Shown here: one piece after another, positions 1 to 7,765 of the stretch
Numbering within the stretch: position 1 is the stretch's first letter
Layout: every line of letters starts with the position of its first letter
DNA from: Cyanobacteria bacterium HKST-UBA02
GTDB taxonomy: Bacteria > Cyanobacteriota > Vampirovibrionia > Obscuribacterales > Obscuribacteraceae
Length of the DNA: 20,595 bases
Assembly: GCA_020431945.1 (NCBI GenBank)
Contig: JAGQHH010000071.1
Location: forward strand, 1 to 20,595
Direction: 5' to 3'
Made by a program: the position numbers and the translations under genes
Notes under the pieces: generated by a model
What the model saw: the letters and a program-made list of their open reading frames with translations, nothing else
Told to the model about the DNA's origin: nothing
Database searches by the model: none

Positions 1-375
1 CTCCATCTTGATGGCCACCGGCACTACCGGGCGCTCCGGATCGTTGCTCGAGACCTCCACGGTCTTATCCACCTTCCCCTGTTTCATCGAAGTATCGATC
101 ATGATCTCCAGGTCGGCGCTCTCCCCAGGCATCAGGTCGTTTTTCTTGAGGGTCGGGACAGTACAGCCGCAGGAAGAGTGAGCCTCGTAGATCTTGAGCT
201 GGGATTTGCTGGTATTCTTTATGACGAAATTGCGTTTGACCTCCACACCTTCTTCGAGCTTGCCCAGATCCACCGCCTCGGGCTCGATAGCGATATGGGG
301 AGCCGAGCCGGAGCAAGAGCCCAGGAAAAGCAGGCAACTAAATAGCATTATCGACTTGGCTCGCTTGTGGTCCAT
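1..375 (-). CDS. DUF1573-domain lipoprotein (3' end cut by window edge)
   Basis: The minus strand is open from an ATG at 375 to the left window edge, giving 125 codons and no stop. Residues about 9-21 are hydrophobic and end in LFLGSC, a plausible lipobox, so the protein is probably a lipoprotein exported and anchored by Cys21. After the anchor comes a beta-rich, Ig-like segment: 'IEPEAVDLG', 'V.RNFVIKNTSK', the hallmark SSCGCTVP, then 'L.PGES..LEI' and 'SSNDPERP'. This order is typical of DUF1573 domains, which are extracytoplasmic and of unknown biochemical role. The shine-dalgarno is poor. An ATG 8 nt upstream (383) is in another frame. The gene diverges from the kinase gene at 448, with 72 nt between the starts. 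Family assignment is firm; function is unknown. Confidence 0.8.
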   Translation of the reverse strand, partial: MDHKRAKSIMLFSCLLFLGSCSGSAPHIAIEPEAVDLGKLEEGVEVKRNFVIKNTSKSQLKIYEAHSSCGCTVPTLKKNDLMPGESADLEIMIDTSMKQGKVDKTVEVSSNDPERPVVPVAIKME

Positions 376-447
376 ATGCTCATGGTAGCAACCACTGGGC
401 AAATAAGATTTATCGGTCCCAAACACCCATATACCTGGCTGAGATAG

Positions 448-2226
448 ATGGCAGAAATATTCGATCCTCTTACCCTTGCCCTCGATGACCGCTTCGCCAT
501 CGAGGAGACCCTGGGCACAGGCGGTATGGGTGCGGTCTTCCTGGCAGAGGACAGGGTGCTCAAACGGCGGGTGGCGATCAAAGTCATGAAACCCTCGGTT
601 TCTCAGGAAGAGCAGCAGATCCTGCGCTTCCAGAGCGAAGCTCGCATTCTGAGCAAGCTCAATCACCGAAATATCCTTCAGGTTCTCGACTTCGGCATCA
701 ACAAGAACAATCTTCTCTATCTGGTCACCGACTATCTACAGGGAGAGAGCCTCGAGGCACTCATCGGAGACGAAGGCATTCTCGAGAGAGCGGAGCTGAT
801 CGATATATTCACCCAGATCTGCGAGGGAATGCAGCATGCCCACGATAACGGCATAGTGCATAGAGATCTGAAGCCGGCCAATATAATGATCGAAGCGGAC
901 AGAACCGTGAAGATCCTGGATTTCGGAATTGCCCGTGATAATACCGCCGACGATACCGGTCATCGCACCAGAACCGGTGCCGCTCTCGGAAGCCCTCTCT
1001 ATATGTCCCCGGAGCAGGCCGGCGGCGAGAGAGTCACCACAGCAAGCGATGTCTACTCCCTGGGTTGCATCCTCTACCAGGCGGTGACCGGCAGACCGCC
1101 TTTTCTGGGCACGACGGCGGTGGAGACTATGACCATGCAAAGATCCGCAACGCCGCCGCCACTTCCGCAAGATATCGAAACAGAGCTGGAGACCCTGATT
1201 CTTAGCTGTCTGGAGAAAGCTCCGGAGCGACGCCCTGCCTCCATGAACGATCTGAAAGAGCAGCTCCTCCTCCTTATCGAGCAGCCGAATACGGAAAAAG
1301 GCGAAACGAGCCAGAGCCGACCGGCCCGACCGGTCCGACAAATCAAACCGGTCCACTCCCGGGCGGTTCTGGCTATGACCGTCATCCTCATCCCCCTGCT
1401 TATCGCTCTCTCTTTCTATCTCTATCGGAGCAATGAGAAGACACCAGTAGCAAACCCGCCACCGGAAGCCGCTATTGAAAAAGAGACCGCTCAGGCATTC
1501 AAGCTTATAGAGAAGCGCGGGAAATCGACCTGGGAAGTTCAATCGAACTATGCAAAAGACGAGGATCTCGCTGCCCTGGCGGACAAAAAGCCCGCCTGTC
1601 TCAATCTCGCTTCAGCATCGATTAATGGCTCCGGGCTCAAACCCCTGGTGGATCGTGGCTGGTCATTTACCAATCTTGGCATGGAATATACCTATCTCAA
1701 TGACGAAGGAGCCCTCAATATCTCGAAGATCAAAGACCTTCGCAAACTCGATGTAACATCCACTGCGATCACCGACAGGGGTATGGAATATATAGCCGGG
1801 CTCAAAGAGCTTCGAGTCCTGGAGGCCAGCCTCTGCGATATCACGGACCGGGGCGTCATCGCTGTACTCGACGGCTGTCCACACCTGGACAAATTGAAAA
1901 TCACCGGGACCAGAGCCACAGGCGCTGTCATCGATCATCTCCGCAAAGACATCTACTACCAGCACCTCTCCCTTGTCGGGCTGCATCTGAAAGACAGCGA
2001 CATCGAAAAGCTCGCTGCCCTGAGAATCAAAAAACTGGATCTCGGAAGCAATCACGATATCACCGCCAGGGGAGTGGAAAAAGCAGCTCGAGCGCAAAAT
2101 CTGGAGCACCTCACGGTTCCGGACTGTACCGGTATTAGCGAGGACGCTCTGAAGGACCTCGAGCAAAAGTGCCCCGATACGGTTAGAATAGACACCCGGG
2201 GACCGCGGATAACGCCAGAGCACTGA
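448..2226 (+). CDS. Membrane-anchored Ser/Thr protein kinase with C-terminal leucine-rich repeats
   Basis: 592 aa. The N-terminal 280 residues are a complete Hanks-type kinase: glycine loop LGTGGMGAVF (22-31), catalytic Lys45 in VAIKV, helix-C Glu64, HRDLKPAN (138-145, Asp140 and Asn145), DFG (158-160) and an SPE-type APE motif (187-189). All key residues are present, so it should be active. A basic/proline-rich linker leads to one transmembrane helix at about 306-327, which puts the kinase in the cytoplasm. The exported half, about 360-592, holds irregular leucine-rich repeats such as 'LRKLDVTSTAITDRGMEYI', 'LRVLEASLCDITDRGV' and 'LDKLKITGTRA'. Such repeats usually bind ligands or proteins, so a sensor role is inferred. 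No PASTA or TPR repeats are present. The L,D-transpeptidase gene starts 4 nt after the stop, so the two are probably cotranscribed. The ATG at 448 lacks a good shine-dalgarno. Confidence 0.93.
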   Translation: MAEIFDPLTLALDDRFAIEETLGTGGMGAVFLAEDRVLKRRVAIKVMKPSVSQEEQQILRFQSEARILSKLNHRNILQVLDFGINKNNLLYLVTDYLQGESLEALIGDEGILERAELIDIFTQICEGMQHAHDNGIVHRDLKPANIMIEADRTVKILDFGIARDNTADDTGHRTRTGAALGSPLYMSPEQAGGERVTTASDVYSLGCILYQAVTGRPPFLGTTAVETMTMQRSATPPPLPQDIETELETLILSCLEKAPERRPASMNDLKEQLLLLIEQPNTEKGETSQSRPARPVRQIKPVHSRAVLAMTVILIPLLIALSFYLYRSNEKTPVANPPPEAAIEKETAQAFKLIEKRGKSTWEVQSNYAKDEDLAALADKKPACLNLASASINGSGLKPLVDRGWSFTNLGMEYTYLNDEGALNISKIKDLRKLDVTSTAITDRGMEYIAGLKELRVLEASLCDITDRGVIAVLDGCPHLDKLKITGTRATGAVIDHLRKDIYYQHLSLVGLHLKDSDIEKLAALRIKKLDLGSNHDITARGVEKAARAQNLEHLTVPDCTGISEDALKDLEQKCPDTVRIDTRGPRITPEH

Positions 2227-2230
2227 TAAC

Positions 2231-3001
2231 TTGATTCGAATTTCAGGTAGAAAGCTTTTTCTGATAGCTACGCCGTTTGCCGCTGGAGCGCTGTGTCTGG
2301 CCCTGTTCATGGCTCTCTTTCAAAACAGCGCCGGAGCAGGGGAGATGGCGAAATCGGCCGTGCGGGCCATTGCCGGCAAGGTGGCCCCTCGAACAGTGGA
2401 CCAGGCCATCGGTATCTATGGCAAAGCGGCCCGGCAGCGCATGGCACCACATTTCAAAAGAGCCCGCATTGAATATCCTCCCGACAGCCTCTGTCTGCTC
2501 GCCCTCAAGCAAGAAATGCGTCTCGATGTCTACAGCCCCGAGCCGGAGAGCGGCAATCTCAAGCTCGTGATCAGCTATCCGATTCTAGCTGCCAGCGGCG
2601 ATCAGGGGCCCAAGCTCAAGCAAGGCGATTCGCAAGTCCCGGAGGGGATCTATAAGATCTCTTCTTTCAATCCCAACTCTCTCTATCATCTTTCCTTGCG
2701 GGTCAATTACCCCAACGACTTCGATCGCAGCCAGGCGGCTATCGAGAAACGAAACAATCTCGGCGGTGACATCATGATCCACGGAAGCAACTGCTCCATC
2801 GGCTGTATCGCCATCGGCGATGAAAAGATCGAAGAGCTTTTCACCCTGGTCAGAGACGTCAGCAAAGAGAACACAAGCCTCCTCATAGCGCCCTGCGACC
2901 TGCGTCTCAAAGACCCGGAGATTGACTACAAGCATCAGCCGTCATGGTTGCCCCAGCTCTATAAGAATCTGCGCCGGGAAATGGCCGACCTGCCGGTCTG
3001 A
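2231..3001 (+). CDS. YafK-like L,D-transpeptidase (YkuD fold)
   Basis: 256 aa from a TTG at 2231. This start keeps the hydrophobic N-terminal helix (about residues 9-30) that would export or anchor the enzyme; the next Met (residue 27) lies inside that helix. The catalytic domain has GDSQVPEGIY (132-141), corresponding to the GD..TPEG.Y motif of the family, and HGSNCSIGCIAI (184-195), where His184 and Cys192 are the expected catalytic pair. These enzymes make or cut 3-3 crosslinks or release protein links in peptidoglycan; the short active-site region resembles YafK more than classical ErfK/YbiS proteins, and no LysM is present. It follows the kinase-LRR gene by 4 nt, suggesting that the kinase senses or controls wall metabolism (inference). 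It converges with the M48 protease gene at 3025. Confidence 0.85.
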   Translation: MIRISGRKLFLIATPFAAGALCLALFMALFQNSAGAGEMAKSAVRAIAGKVAPRTVDQAIGIYGKAARQRMAPHFKRARIEYPPDSLCLLALKQEMRLDVYSPEPESGNLKLVISYPILAASGDQGPKLKQGDSQVPEGIYKISSFNPNSLYHLSLRVNYPNDFDRSQAAIEKRNNLGGDIMIHGSNCSIGCIAIGDEKIEELFTLVRDVSKENTSLLIAPCDLRLKDPEIDYKHQPSWLPQLYKNLRREMADLPV

Positions 3002-3024
3002 ATTTCAGCTCGAGATCGATTCAG

Positions 3025-4152
3025 TCAGGCCGCCCGGTCTGCTATACGGAAGCGCTCCGGCAGGCTAGGATGAGTGTCGAGAAGGCTCGGCGCTCTTTCA
3101 GTGTCGTAATTGCGCAGCTCTACCACCCGGCTCAGAGCGGACTTGAAAGTCTCGGCATCGCCGGTGGCTCGCACCGCGAACTCGTCTGCTTTGCGCTCGA
3201 ACTGCCTGGCGAAGAAGTTTCGCAATGCCGTCATGAGAAGCCCGCAAACAGTAAGGCAGAAAAAGACGGCAAAGAAATTGAGACTACCACCGGCGGTGAC
3301 AAAGAGGGGCGCTAGAGCCACAGTCATAGCGATGGCGACAAGAGTGGCCACAGCACGCATAACCAGATGGATCTGGAAATGAGCGTGTTTGATATGACCG
3401 AGCTCATGCGCGATGATTGCATCGGCTTCTTTCATGGAAAGCTCTTGCATGACGATGGGACACATGAAGACCACATCTCGTCCGGCATGGCTGTATGCGC
3501 AACACTGTTTGACCAGCATCGCCCTCACCTTCGGGTCTGCTTTCCGGTCGCTGTTCCTGGCTATCTCCGAATAAGCGCGGAGCTTTTCAGGGTAATGGCC
3601 GATCCTCAGTGTCCAGTTGCTCAGACCGGCTACGGCGATAGCCTGATTGAGAGTGGCTCCGAGCTTCACCGACTCGGCAGGAGAGGAGACCTTATCGAGA
3701 CGCCGGACCGCGAAGACTGTCTGAGCCGTCTGATAGACGAGAGCCAGAACGGCAAGGACTGCCCACCAGCAGGTCGGGAAAAATTCCACCGCCGCGAAAA
3801 CCGCGAAAGTGAAAGGGATCACGATAACAAAAGAAAGCAAGACAATAAGCCCGGTGACCAGAACACCGATATTGTCGAATTCGCACCTATCGGATTTATC
3901 TGACTGGTCCGGTGTTTGCGAGATTTCAGGCTTCTCGTATTTCTTCGTGTATGGATACATGACCAGAAGCGAGACCAGCCACATAATGAGCAGCCAGACC
4001 GGCGCGCAGATGAGCGACGAGACAAGACAGCGAAGGAAGCCGTTGTCTATCCCTGCTGCGAATTGATAAAGCGGGCCGGCAAGCATGGAGAATGACACGC
4101 TGACGAGAACCATCACCGCGCTCCACTTGAGCCCGGACACAAACATCTTCAT
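3025..4152 (-). CDS. M48-family membrane metalloprotease
   Basis: 375 aa from the ATG at 4152. A TTG at 4176 would add 8 residues, and an ATG at 4146 would remove 2. Hydrophobic segments flank a cytosolic-looking core: two near the N-terminus, two in the middle (around 'VLVTGLIVLLSFVIVI' and 'WWAVLAVLALVY') and two after the active site. The zinc motif is HELGH in 'ADAIIAHELGHIKHAH', and the third ligand is the Glu of FERKADEFA about 70 residues later, as in HtpX/Ste24-type proteases. The C-terminal 'LLDTHPSLPERF.IA' is also typical of M48. Proteins of this class degrade misfolded membrane proteins or process lipoproteins; the substrate here is unknown. An 8-bp inverted repeat lies 31 nt upstream of the start and may be an operator. 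The MFS gene upstream is on the same strand, with an 85-nt gap. Confidence 0.9.
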   Translation of the reverse strand: MKMFVSGLKWSAVMVLVSVSFSMLAGPLYQFAAGIDNGFLRCLVSSLICAPVWLLIMWLVSLLVMYPYTKKYEKPEISQTPDQSDKSDRCEFDNIGVLVTGLIVLLSFVIVIPFTFAVFAAVEFFPTCWWAVLAVLALVYQTAQTVFAVRRLDKVSSPAESVKLGATLNQAIAVAGLSNWTLRIGHYPEKLRAYSEIARNSDRKADPKVRAMLVKQCCAYSHAGRDVVFMCPIVMQELSMKEADAIIAHELGHIKHAHFQIHLVMRAVATLVAIAMTVALAPLFVTAGGSLNFFAVFFCLTVCGLLMTALRNFFARQFERKADEFAVRATGDAETFKSALSRVVELRNYDTERAPSLLDTHPSLPERFRIADRAA

Positions 4153-4182
4153 ATCCAAACTCGACCTCGAAAACAATAAAAT

Positions 4183-4203
4183 CCATCATACCGGATATGA
4201 TGG
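4183..4203. repeat. Perfect 8-5-8 palindrome upstream of the M48 gene
   Basis: CCATCATA, five bases (CCGGA), then TATGATGG: both arms match exactly. It lies in the 85-nt gap between the end of the MFS gene and the start of the M48 gene, both minus strand. On that strand the second arm contains TATGAT, a good -10 element, so the site could be an operator over the M48 promoter. On the minus strand the hairpin is followed by ATTTTATTGTTTT, so a weak terminator for the upstream operon is the alternative. Confidence 0.45.
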
Positions 4204-4237
4204 CATCTTCCCGGACCGCTTAAGACCGTATTTATAA

Positions 4238-5566
4238 TCAGCTATCCCTGACCAGCTCCTGCGATAGAGCCTCCAGAGTCTTGCCCCTGGTCTCGGGCAT
4301 GAGCTTGAGCACGAAGCCGAGCTGCACCAGCATCATCAAGGCGAAGAAGCCGAATACGATACCGCCGCCCAGGGATGCCATGAGAGGCGGGAAAGCAAAC
4401 GAGATGGCGAAGTTCCAGGCCCAGTGCGTGAAAGCGCCCAGGGACTGGCCGTGATTGCGGAGATGATTGGGAAAGATCTCGGAGAGAAACACCCAGATCA
4501 CCGCCCCCTGGGAAAAAGCGAAGGAGCCGATGAAACAAATCAGATAGAGCATCACCGAGCCCTCGTTGAAAGTCCTGGTGAGAAAAGCCTGGGACATGAG
4601 AGCCAGAGAGATCACCAGACCCACAGAGCCGATATACATGAGCGTCTTGCGCCCGAATCTGTCGATGACGAAAATCGCCAGCACGGTAAAAATAAGATTG
4701 CTCACCCCTACCGAGGCGAAGGTCTGCCAGAGAGCTTCCCTGGTGCTGAGCCCGGAGGACTCCAGAATTCGAGGGGCGTAATAGATAAAGACATTGATGC
4801 CGGAGAGCTGGTTGAAAGATGCGAAAAGAAATGCCAGCAAGGTCACGAACCTGTACCGGCGATCGAAAAGAAGGCGCACACTGGCCTGCTTTTCGGAAAG
4901 GGATTCCCTGATGGCGACGAGCACCTGATCGAGTGCGTTTTCATCCTTGTAAATCGATGCGAGGACCACTCTGGCTTCCTCCTCTCTGCCTTTCATGGCC
5001 AGCCAGCGGGGGCTCCTGGGCACGAAGAAGAGAAGAATCAGAAAGAGAAGAGCCGGCACCGCCTCCGCCCCGAACATATAACGCCAGTTGTTCGCCAGGG
5101 GAACCAGGGCATCGTTGGAGAAATAAGCCACGACTATGCCGATTACTATGTTGAGCTGAGCCAGGGCGACAAGACGGCCGCGCAGATGAGCCGGGGAAAG
5201 CTCGGCGATATACATCGGCGAAAGCACCGAAGCGAGCCCTACCCCCACACCACCGACCAACCTGGAGAAAACCAGGATCTCCCAGGTGGGAGCCAGGGCG
5301 CAGCCCAGGGCCGAGATCAGATAGAGCACCGCGGTAATAAAAAGTGAGTCCCGCCGACCGAGGCTCTGGGCTGGAAAACCAGCCAGAGCAGAGCCGGCTA
5401 TTGTCCCCAGAAGAGCGCTGCTGACGGTGAAACCCCATTTGGTGTCAGAGAGACCGAAATATGGGACCACAAAAGGATCGGTCCCGGAAATGACAGCAGT
5501 GTCGAAGCCGAACAGGAACCCCCCGAGGGCAGCCACGAAAGCGATGAAAAAGACCTTCTTGCTCAA
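4238..5566 (-). CDS. MFS transporter, sugar porter family
   Basis: 442 aa with about 12 hydrophobic segments. Sugar-porter signatures occur in order: GGFLFGFDTAVISGT near the N-terminus, the loop 'SLGRRDS', 'LSPAHLRGRLVALAQLNIV', PRSPRWL (variant of PESPRWL) before the central loop, 'DRFGRKTLM' and the closing PETRGKTLE. It resembles XylE/GalP-type proton symporters of the inner membrane; the sugar cannot be told from sequence. The start is a TTG at 5566 whose last two bases overlap the TGA of the MnmC-type gene (TTGA overlap), with AGAGGGGG just upstream as a shine-dalgarno. The last gene of a three-gene overlapping operon. No sugar-catabolic enzyme is next to it. Confidence 0.92.
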   Translation of the reverse strand: MSKKVFFIAFVAALGGFLFGFDTAVISGTDPFVVPYFGLSDTKWGFTVSSALLGTIAGSALAGFPAQSLGRRDSLFITAVLYLISALGCALAPTWEILVFSRLVGGVGVGLASVLSPMYIAELSPAHLRGRLVALAQLNIVIGIVVAYFSNDALVPLANNWRYMFGAEAVPALLFLILLFFVPRSPRWLAMKGREEEARVVLASIYKDENALDQVLVAIRESLSEKQASVRLLFDRRYRFVTLLAFLFASFNQLSGINVFIYYAPRILESSGLSTREALWQTFASVGVSNLIFTVLAIFVIDRFGRKTLMYIGSVGLVISLALMSQAFLTRTFNEGSVMLYLICFIGSFAFSQGAVIWVFLSEIFPNHLRNHGQSLGAFTHWAWNFAISFAFPPLMASLGGGIVFGFFALMMLVQLGFVLKLMPETRGKTLEALSQELVRDS

Positions 5567-6450
5567 ACTGCCTGCCCCCTCTTTCCATCTTGCTCCGCCT
5601 GTCTGAGCTTCAAGATCGTCTTTCGATCCCGCTCGAAGTCCGGGTCCCGATAGGGAACGCCCGAAACCGAAGCGAGCCTGGCCAGCTCTTCGGAATCGAG
5701 CTCGAAGAAAGACCGGGCATCGAGATCTTTCTGCCCCCGATGGAGAGCGACTGTGCCGCCGGCTTTCCGCCCCACCGCCGCGGTTCGATAGATGACGAAA
5801 CCCGCCTCGAGAAGACCGCCCCGGACAGCCGAGGCGATGCTATAAGTGAGAACCCTGCCCCTTCGCTTGCTCAGAAGCCGCTGATAGCAGGAAAAAAGAT
5901 CGACCGTCCAGAGCTCGGGGACTTTAGATGGTGAAAAAGGATCGTGAAAAACAAGGTCGAAATCATCTTTAAGACCAGGAACCACCCGCCGCAGATCGGC
6001 AAAAGCAATGGTCAGCACCACATGCAGTGGAGGCTCCTTCTCTCCCCTTTTTAAGTCAAATGATAATTTAGTCTCTTCTGATGGCTCTGCTTGCAAAATA
6101 ATTTCAGAAACATCAGCCGGGAAGCTCTCGAAACAGGACTGCCCGGCCACCCGGGCAATCACCGGTAAGAGCCCGGGATCCGCCTCCACCGCCAGGACTT
6201 CCACTTCCCGAATGGAAGGGTTATTTATGGCGACATGATCGATGAAAGCAAAAGTGTTATAGCCGAGACCGAAACAGATATCGAGCAAGCGCAGGCTCGC
6301 GCCCGGGAAGGCACCGGCAAGAGCCGGTCTGACATAGTTCTCCATGGCCTCGAGATAAGCACCGGCGCTATTGTGATAGAGCTCGCCGGTGGCGGAATCG
6401 CGCAGGGTGATAGTGCCGTCGCCGGTCGCTATGGTCTCGGATGTCGTCAT
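5563..6450 (-). CDS. mnmC: MnmC-type tRNA methyltransferase domain protein (DUF752)
   Basis: 295 aa, a stand-alone SAM-dependent methyltransferase of the MnmC2 class. In bifunctional MnmC this domain carries out the last methylation of mnm5-modified uridine 34 in the tRNA wobble position. Visible motifs are YHNSAGAYLEAMENYV (25-40), the SAM-binding LDICFGLGYNTFAF (56-69), 'AVEADPGLLP', the family motif HDPFSPSKVPELWT, then 'GRVLTYSIASAVRGGLLEAGF'. The C-terminal FAD oxidase domain of E. coli MnmC is missing, as in Aquifex-type monofunctional enzymes. A stretch at about 115-145, rich in E and K, looks like an insertion. Its ATG shares an A with the TGA of the oxidoreductase gene (TGATG), and GGGAG lies just upstream. 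Enzyme class is secure; the exact tRNA substrate is inferred. Confidence 0.85.
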   Translation of the reverse strand: MTTSETIATGDGTITLRDSATGELYHNSAGAYLEAMENYVRPALAGAFPGASLRLLDICFGLGYNTFAFIDHVAINNPSIREVEVLAVEADPGLLPVIARVAGQSCFESFPADVSEIILQAEPSEETKLSFDLKRGEKEPPLHVVLTIAFADLRRVVPGLKDDFDLVFHDPFSPSKVPELWTVDLFSCYQRLLSKRRGRVLTYSIASAVRGGLLEAGFVIYRTAAVGRKAGGTVALHRGQKDLDARSFFELDSEELARLASVSGVPYRDPDFERDRKTILKLRQAEQDGKRGQAV

Positions 6451-7436
6451 CAGCTCCCGGCCTGCAAGATGATCTTACCGAAGCTGTCGTTGCTCTCCAT
6501 ATACTCATGGGCTGCCGCCGCCCGGGAGAGTGGAAAGACTTTGTCGATCACAGGCTCCAGGCGCCCTCCGGCGAGAAGCGGCGCTATATGCCGCGCCAGA
6601 AGCCTGCCTGCTTCGATTTTCTCCTCTAGAGGTCGAGCACGCAGAGTGGTGCCTCTGACGATCAGACGGCGGCTGAGGACTCTTGCCAGATCGAGCTCGA
6701 CTTTTGTGCCGGCCAGGAGCCCCACTAGAATCAGCCGCCCTTTCAAGCTCATACATTTGATGTCCTCGGCGACATAGTCGCCTCCGACCAGCTCGAGAAC
6801 GACATCGACACCATTGCCTCCGGTGAGCTCCATGACTTTCTCGGCGAAGCCGGCGCCACCGGATACGATGCCTTCATCGAGACCCAGGGCCCGGGCCCGC
6901 TTAATTTTCTCCTCTCCCCTGGAAAGTCCGATAGAACGCGCCCCTATCGCCCGGGCTATCTGGCAGGCAGCAGTGCCCACCCCGCTTCCCACAGCGCTTA
7001 TCAGGACCGTATCGCCGGCTGAGAGACCGCCCTGACAGATCATGGCGTCATAAGCCGTGGTGTATGCCTCGGGGATGGCAGCAGCCTGCTCGAAAGAGAC
7101 CCCTTCCGGTATGGGCGCCACGGTGCGGTGATGAGCCACGACATACTCGGCATAAGAGCCCCCGGCCACCAGGCCGAAGACCCGGTCTCCCGGCTTCAGA
7201 TCCCCGGATGCTCCCCCGGTCTTCTCGACGATACCGGCATACTCCAGACCGGGAATGTCGGCAGGCACGCCGGGAGGAGCCGGGTATCTGCCTTTTCGCT
7301 GGATGACATCGGCGCGATTGACAGCGGTAGCGACGACCTTAACAAGCACTTCGCCACTCTCAGGAGCCGGTGTATCGACTTCCTTCAGCTCGAGACAGTC
7401 AGGACCCCCATGGCGGGACATCACTATAGCTTTCAT
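6450..7436 (-). CDS. Quinone oxidoreductase-like NAD(P)-dependent dehydrogenase (MDR, PIG3-like)
   Basis: 328 aa, full length for the zinc-free medium-chain dehydrogenase family. The N-terminal GroES-like fold has 'VKVVATAVNRADVIQRKGRYP.PPG' and 'IPGLEYAGIV', both typical of PIG3/QOR. The nucleotide-binding Rossmann part has 'ISAVGSGVGTAACQIARAIGA' (G.G..A type) and 'LSRGEEKIKRARALGLDEGI'. The structural and catalytic Cys ligands of zinc alcohol dehydrogenases are absent, consistent with NADPH:quinone reductase. The ATG at 7436 has AAGGAG at ideal distance, so this is the strong entry site for the operon of oxidoreductase, methyltransferase and sugar transporter. These three have no obvious metabolic link, so the overlap may be only transcriptional economy. 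Confidence 0.9.
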   Translation of the reverse strand: MKAIVMSRHGGPDCLELKEVDTPAPESGEVLVKVVATAVNRADVIQRKGRYPAPPGVPADIPGLEYAGIVEKTGGASGDLKPGDRVFGLVAGGSYAEYVVAHHRTVAPIPEGVSFEQAAAIPEAYTTAYDAMICQGGLSAGDTVLISAVGSGVGTAACQIARAIGARSIGLSRGEEKIKRARALGLDEGIVSGGAGFAEKVMELTGGNGVDVVLELVGGDYVAEDIKCMSLKGRLILVGLLAGTKVELDLARVLSRRLIVRGTTLRARPLEEKIEAGRLLARHIAPLLAGGRLEPVIDKVFPLSRAAAAHEYMESNDSFGKIILQAGS

Positions 7437-7537
7437 CGGATACTCCTTAGTAGTTGCTAAGAGACAGTCCTTAACAGAGCCTTTAAAGGCAGGGCTGCAG
7501 ATGATAGCTTAGTTCAAGTCCCCTTTGTGAATTCCCC

Positions 7538-7765
7538 ATGCAATCACCGTCAATTCCCGAAACCGTATCCTACGACAGTTTGTTGACTATACTGCAAGAC
7601 CGGCTCATCGCCGGCGAGGATCCGGAAGATCAGGAATATTTCAGCGAGCTTCTCATGGGGCTCTTCAGACGGGCGAATCTTTGCAAAAAGCTCTATGAAA
7701 AACGCTCACGACGGCACGGTGAGCCCGAAACCGTCGTTCAGCTGTTTCCCAGAGCAGAGTATTAA
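7538..7765 (+). CDS. Small acidic/basic hypothetical protein, 75 aa
   Basis: 75 aa, not recognised. It has no signal peptide or membrane segment. The middle is acidic ('LIAGEDPEDQEYFSELL') and the C-terminal third is basic ('RRANLCKKLYEKRSRRHGE'), and helices seem likely throughout. The ORF uses codons like those of its neighbours, which supports it as real, but the ATG has no visible shine-dalgarno. It diverges from the oxidoreductase gene (101-nt gap), and its TAA overlaps the stop of the LysM gene on the opposite strand by 3 nt. Confidence 0.6.
   Translation: MQSPSIPETVSYDSLLTILQDRLIAGEDPEDQEYFSELLMGLFRRANLCKKLYEKRSRRHGEPETVVQLFPRAEY

Noticed and set aside
736..1542. 268-codon minus ORF in the kinase gene
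   Set aside because: It is antisense to intact kinase motifs on the plus strand and has no domain of its own.
4424..5347. Long plus-strand ORF inside the MFS gene
   Set aside because: It is antisense to a clear sugar porter and its charged, repetitive product is a shadow of the reverse frame.
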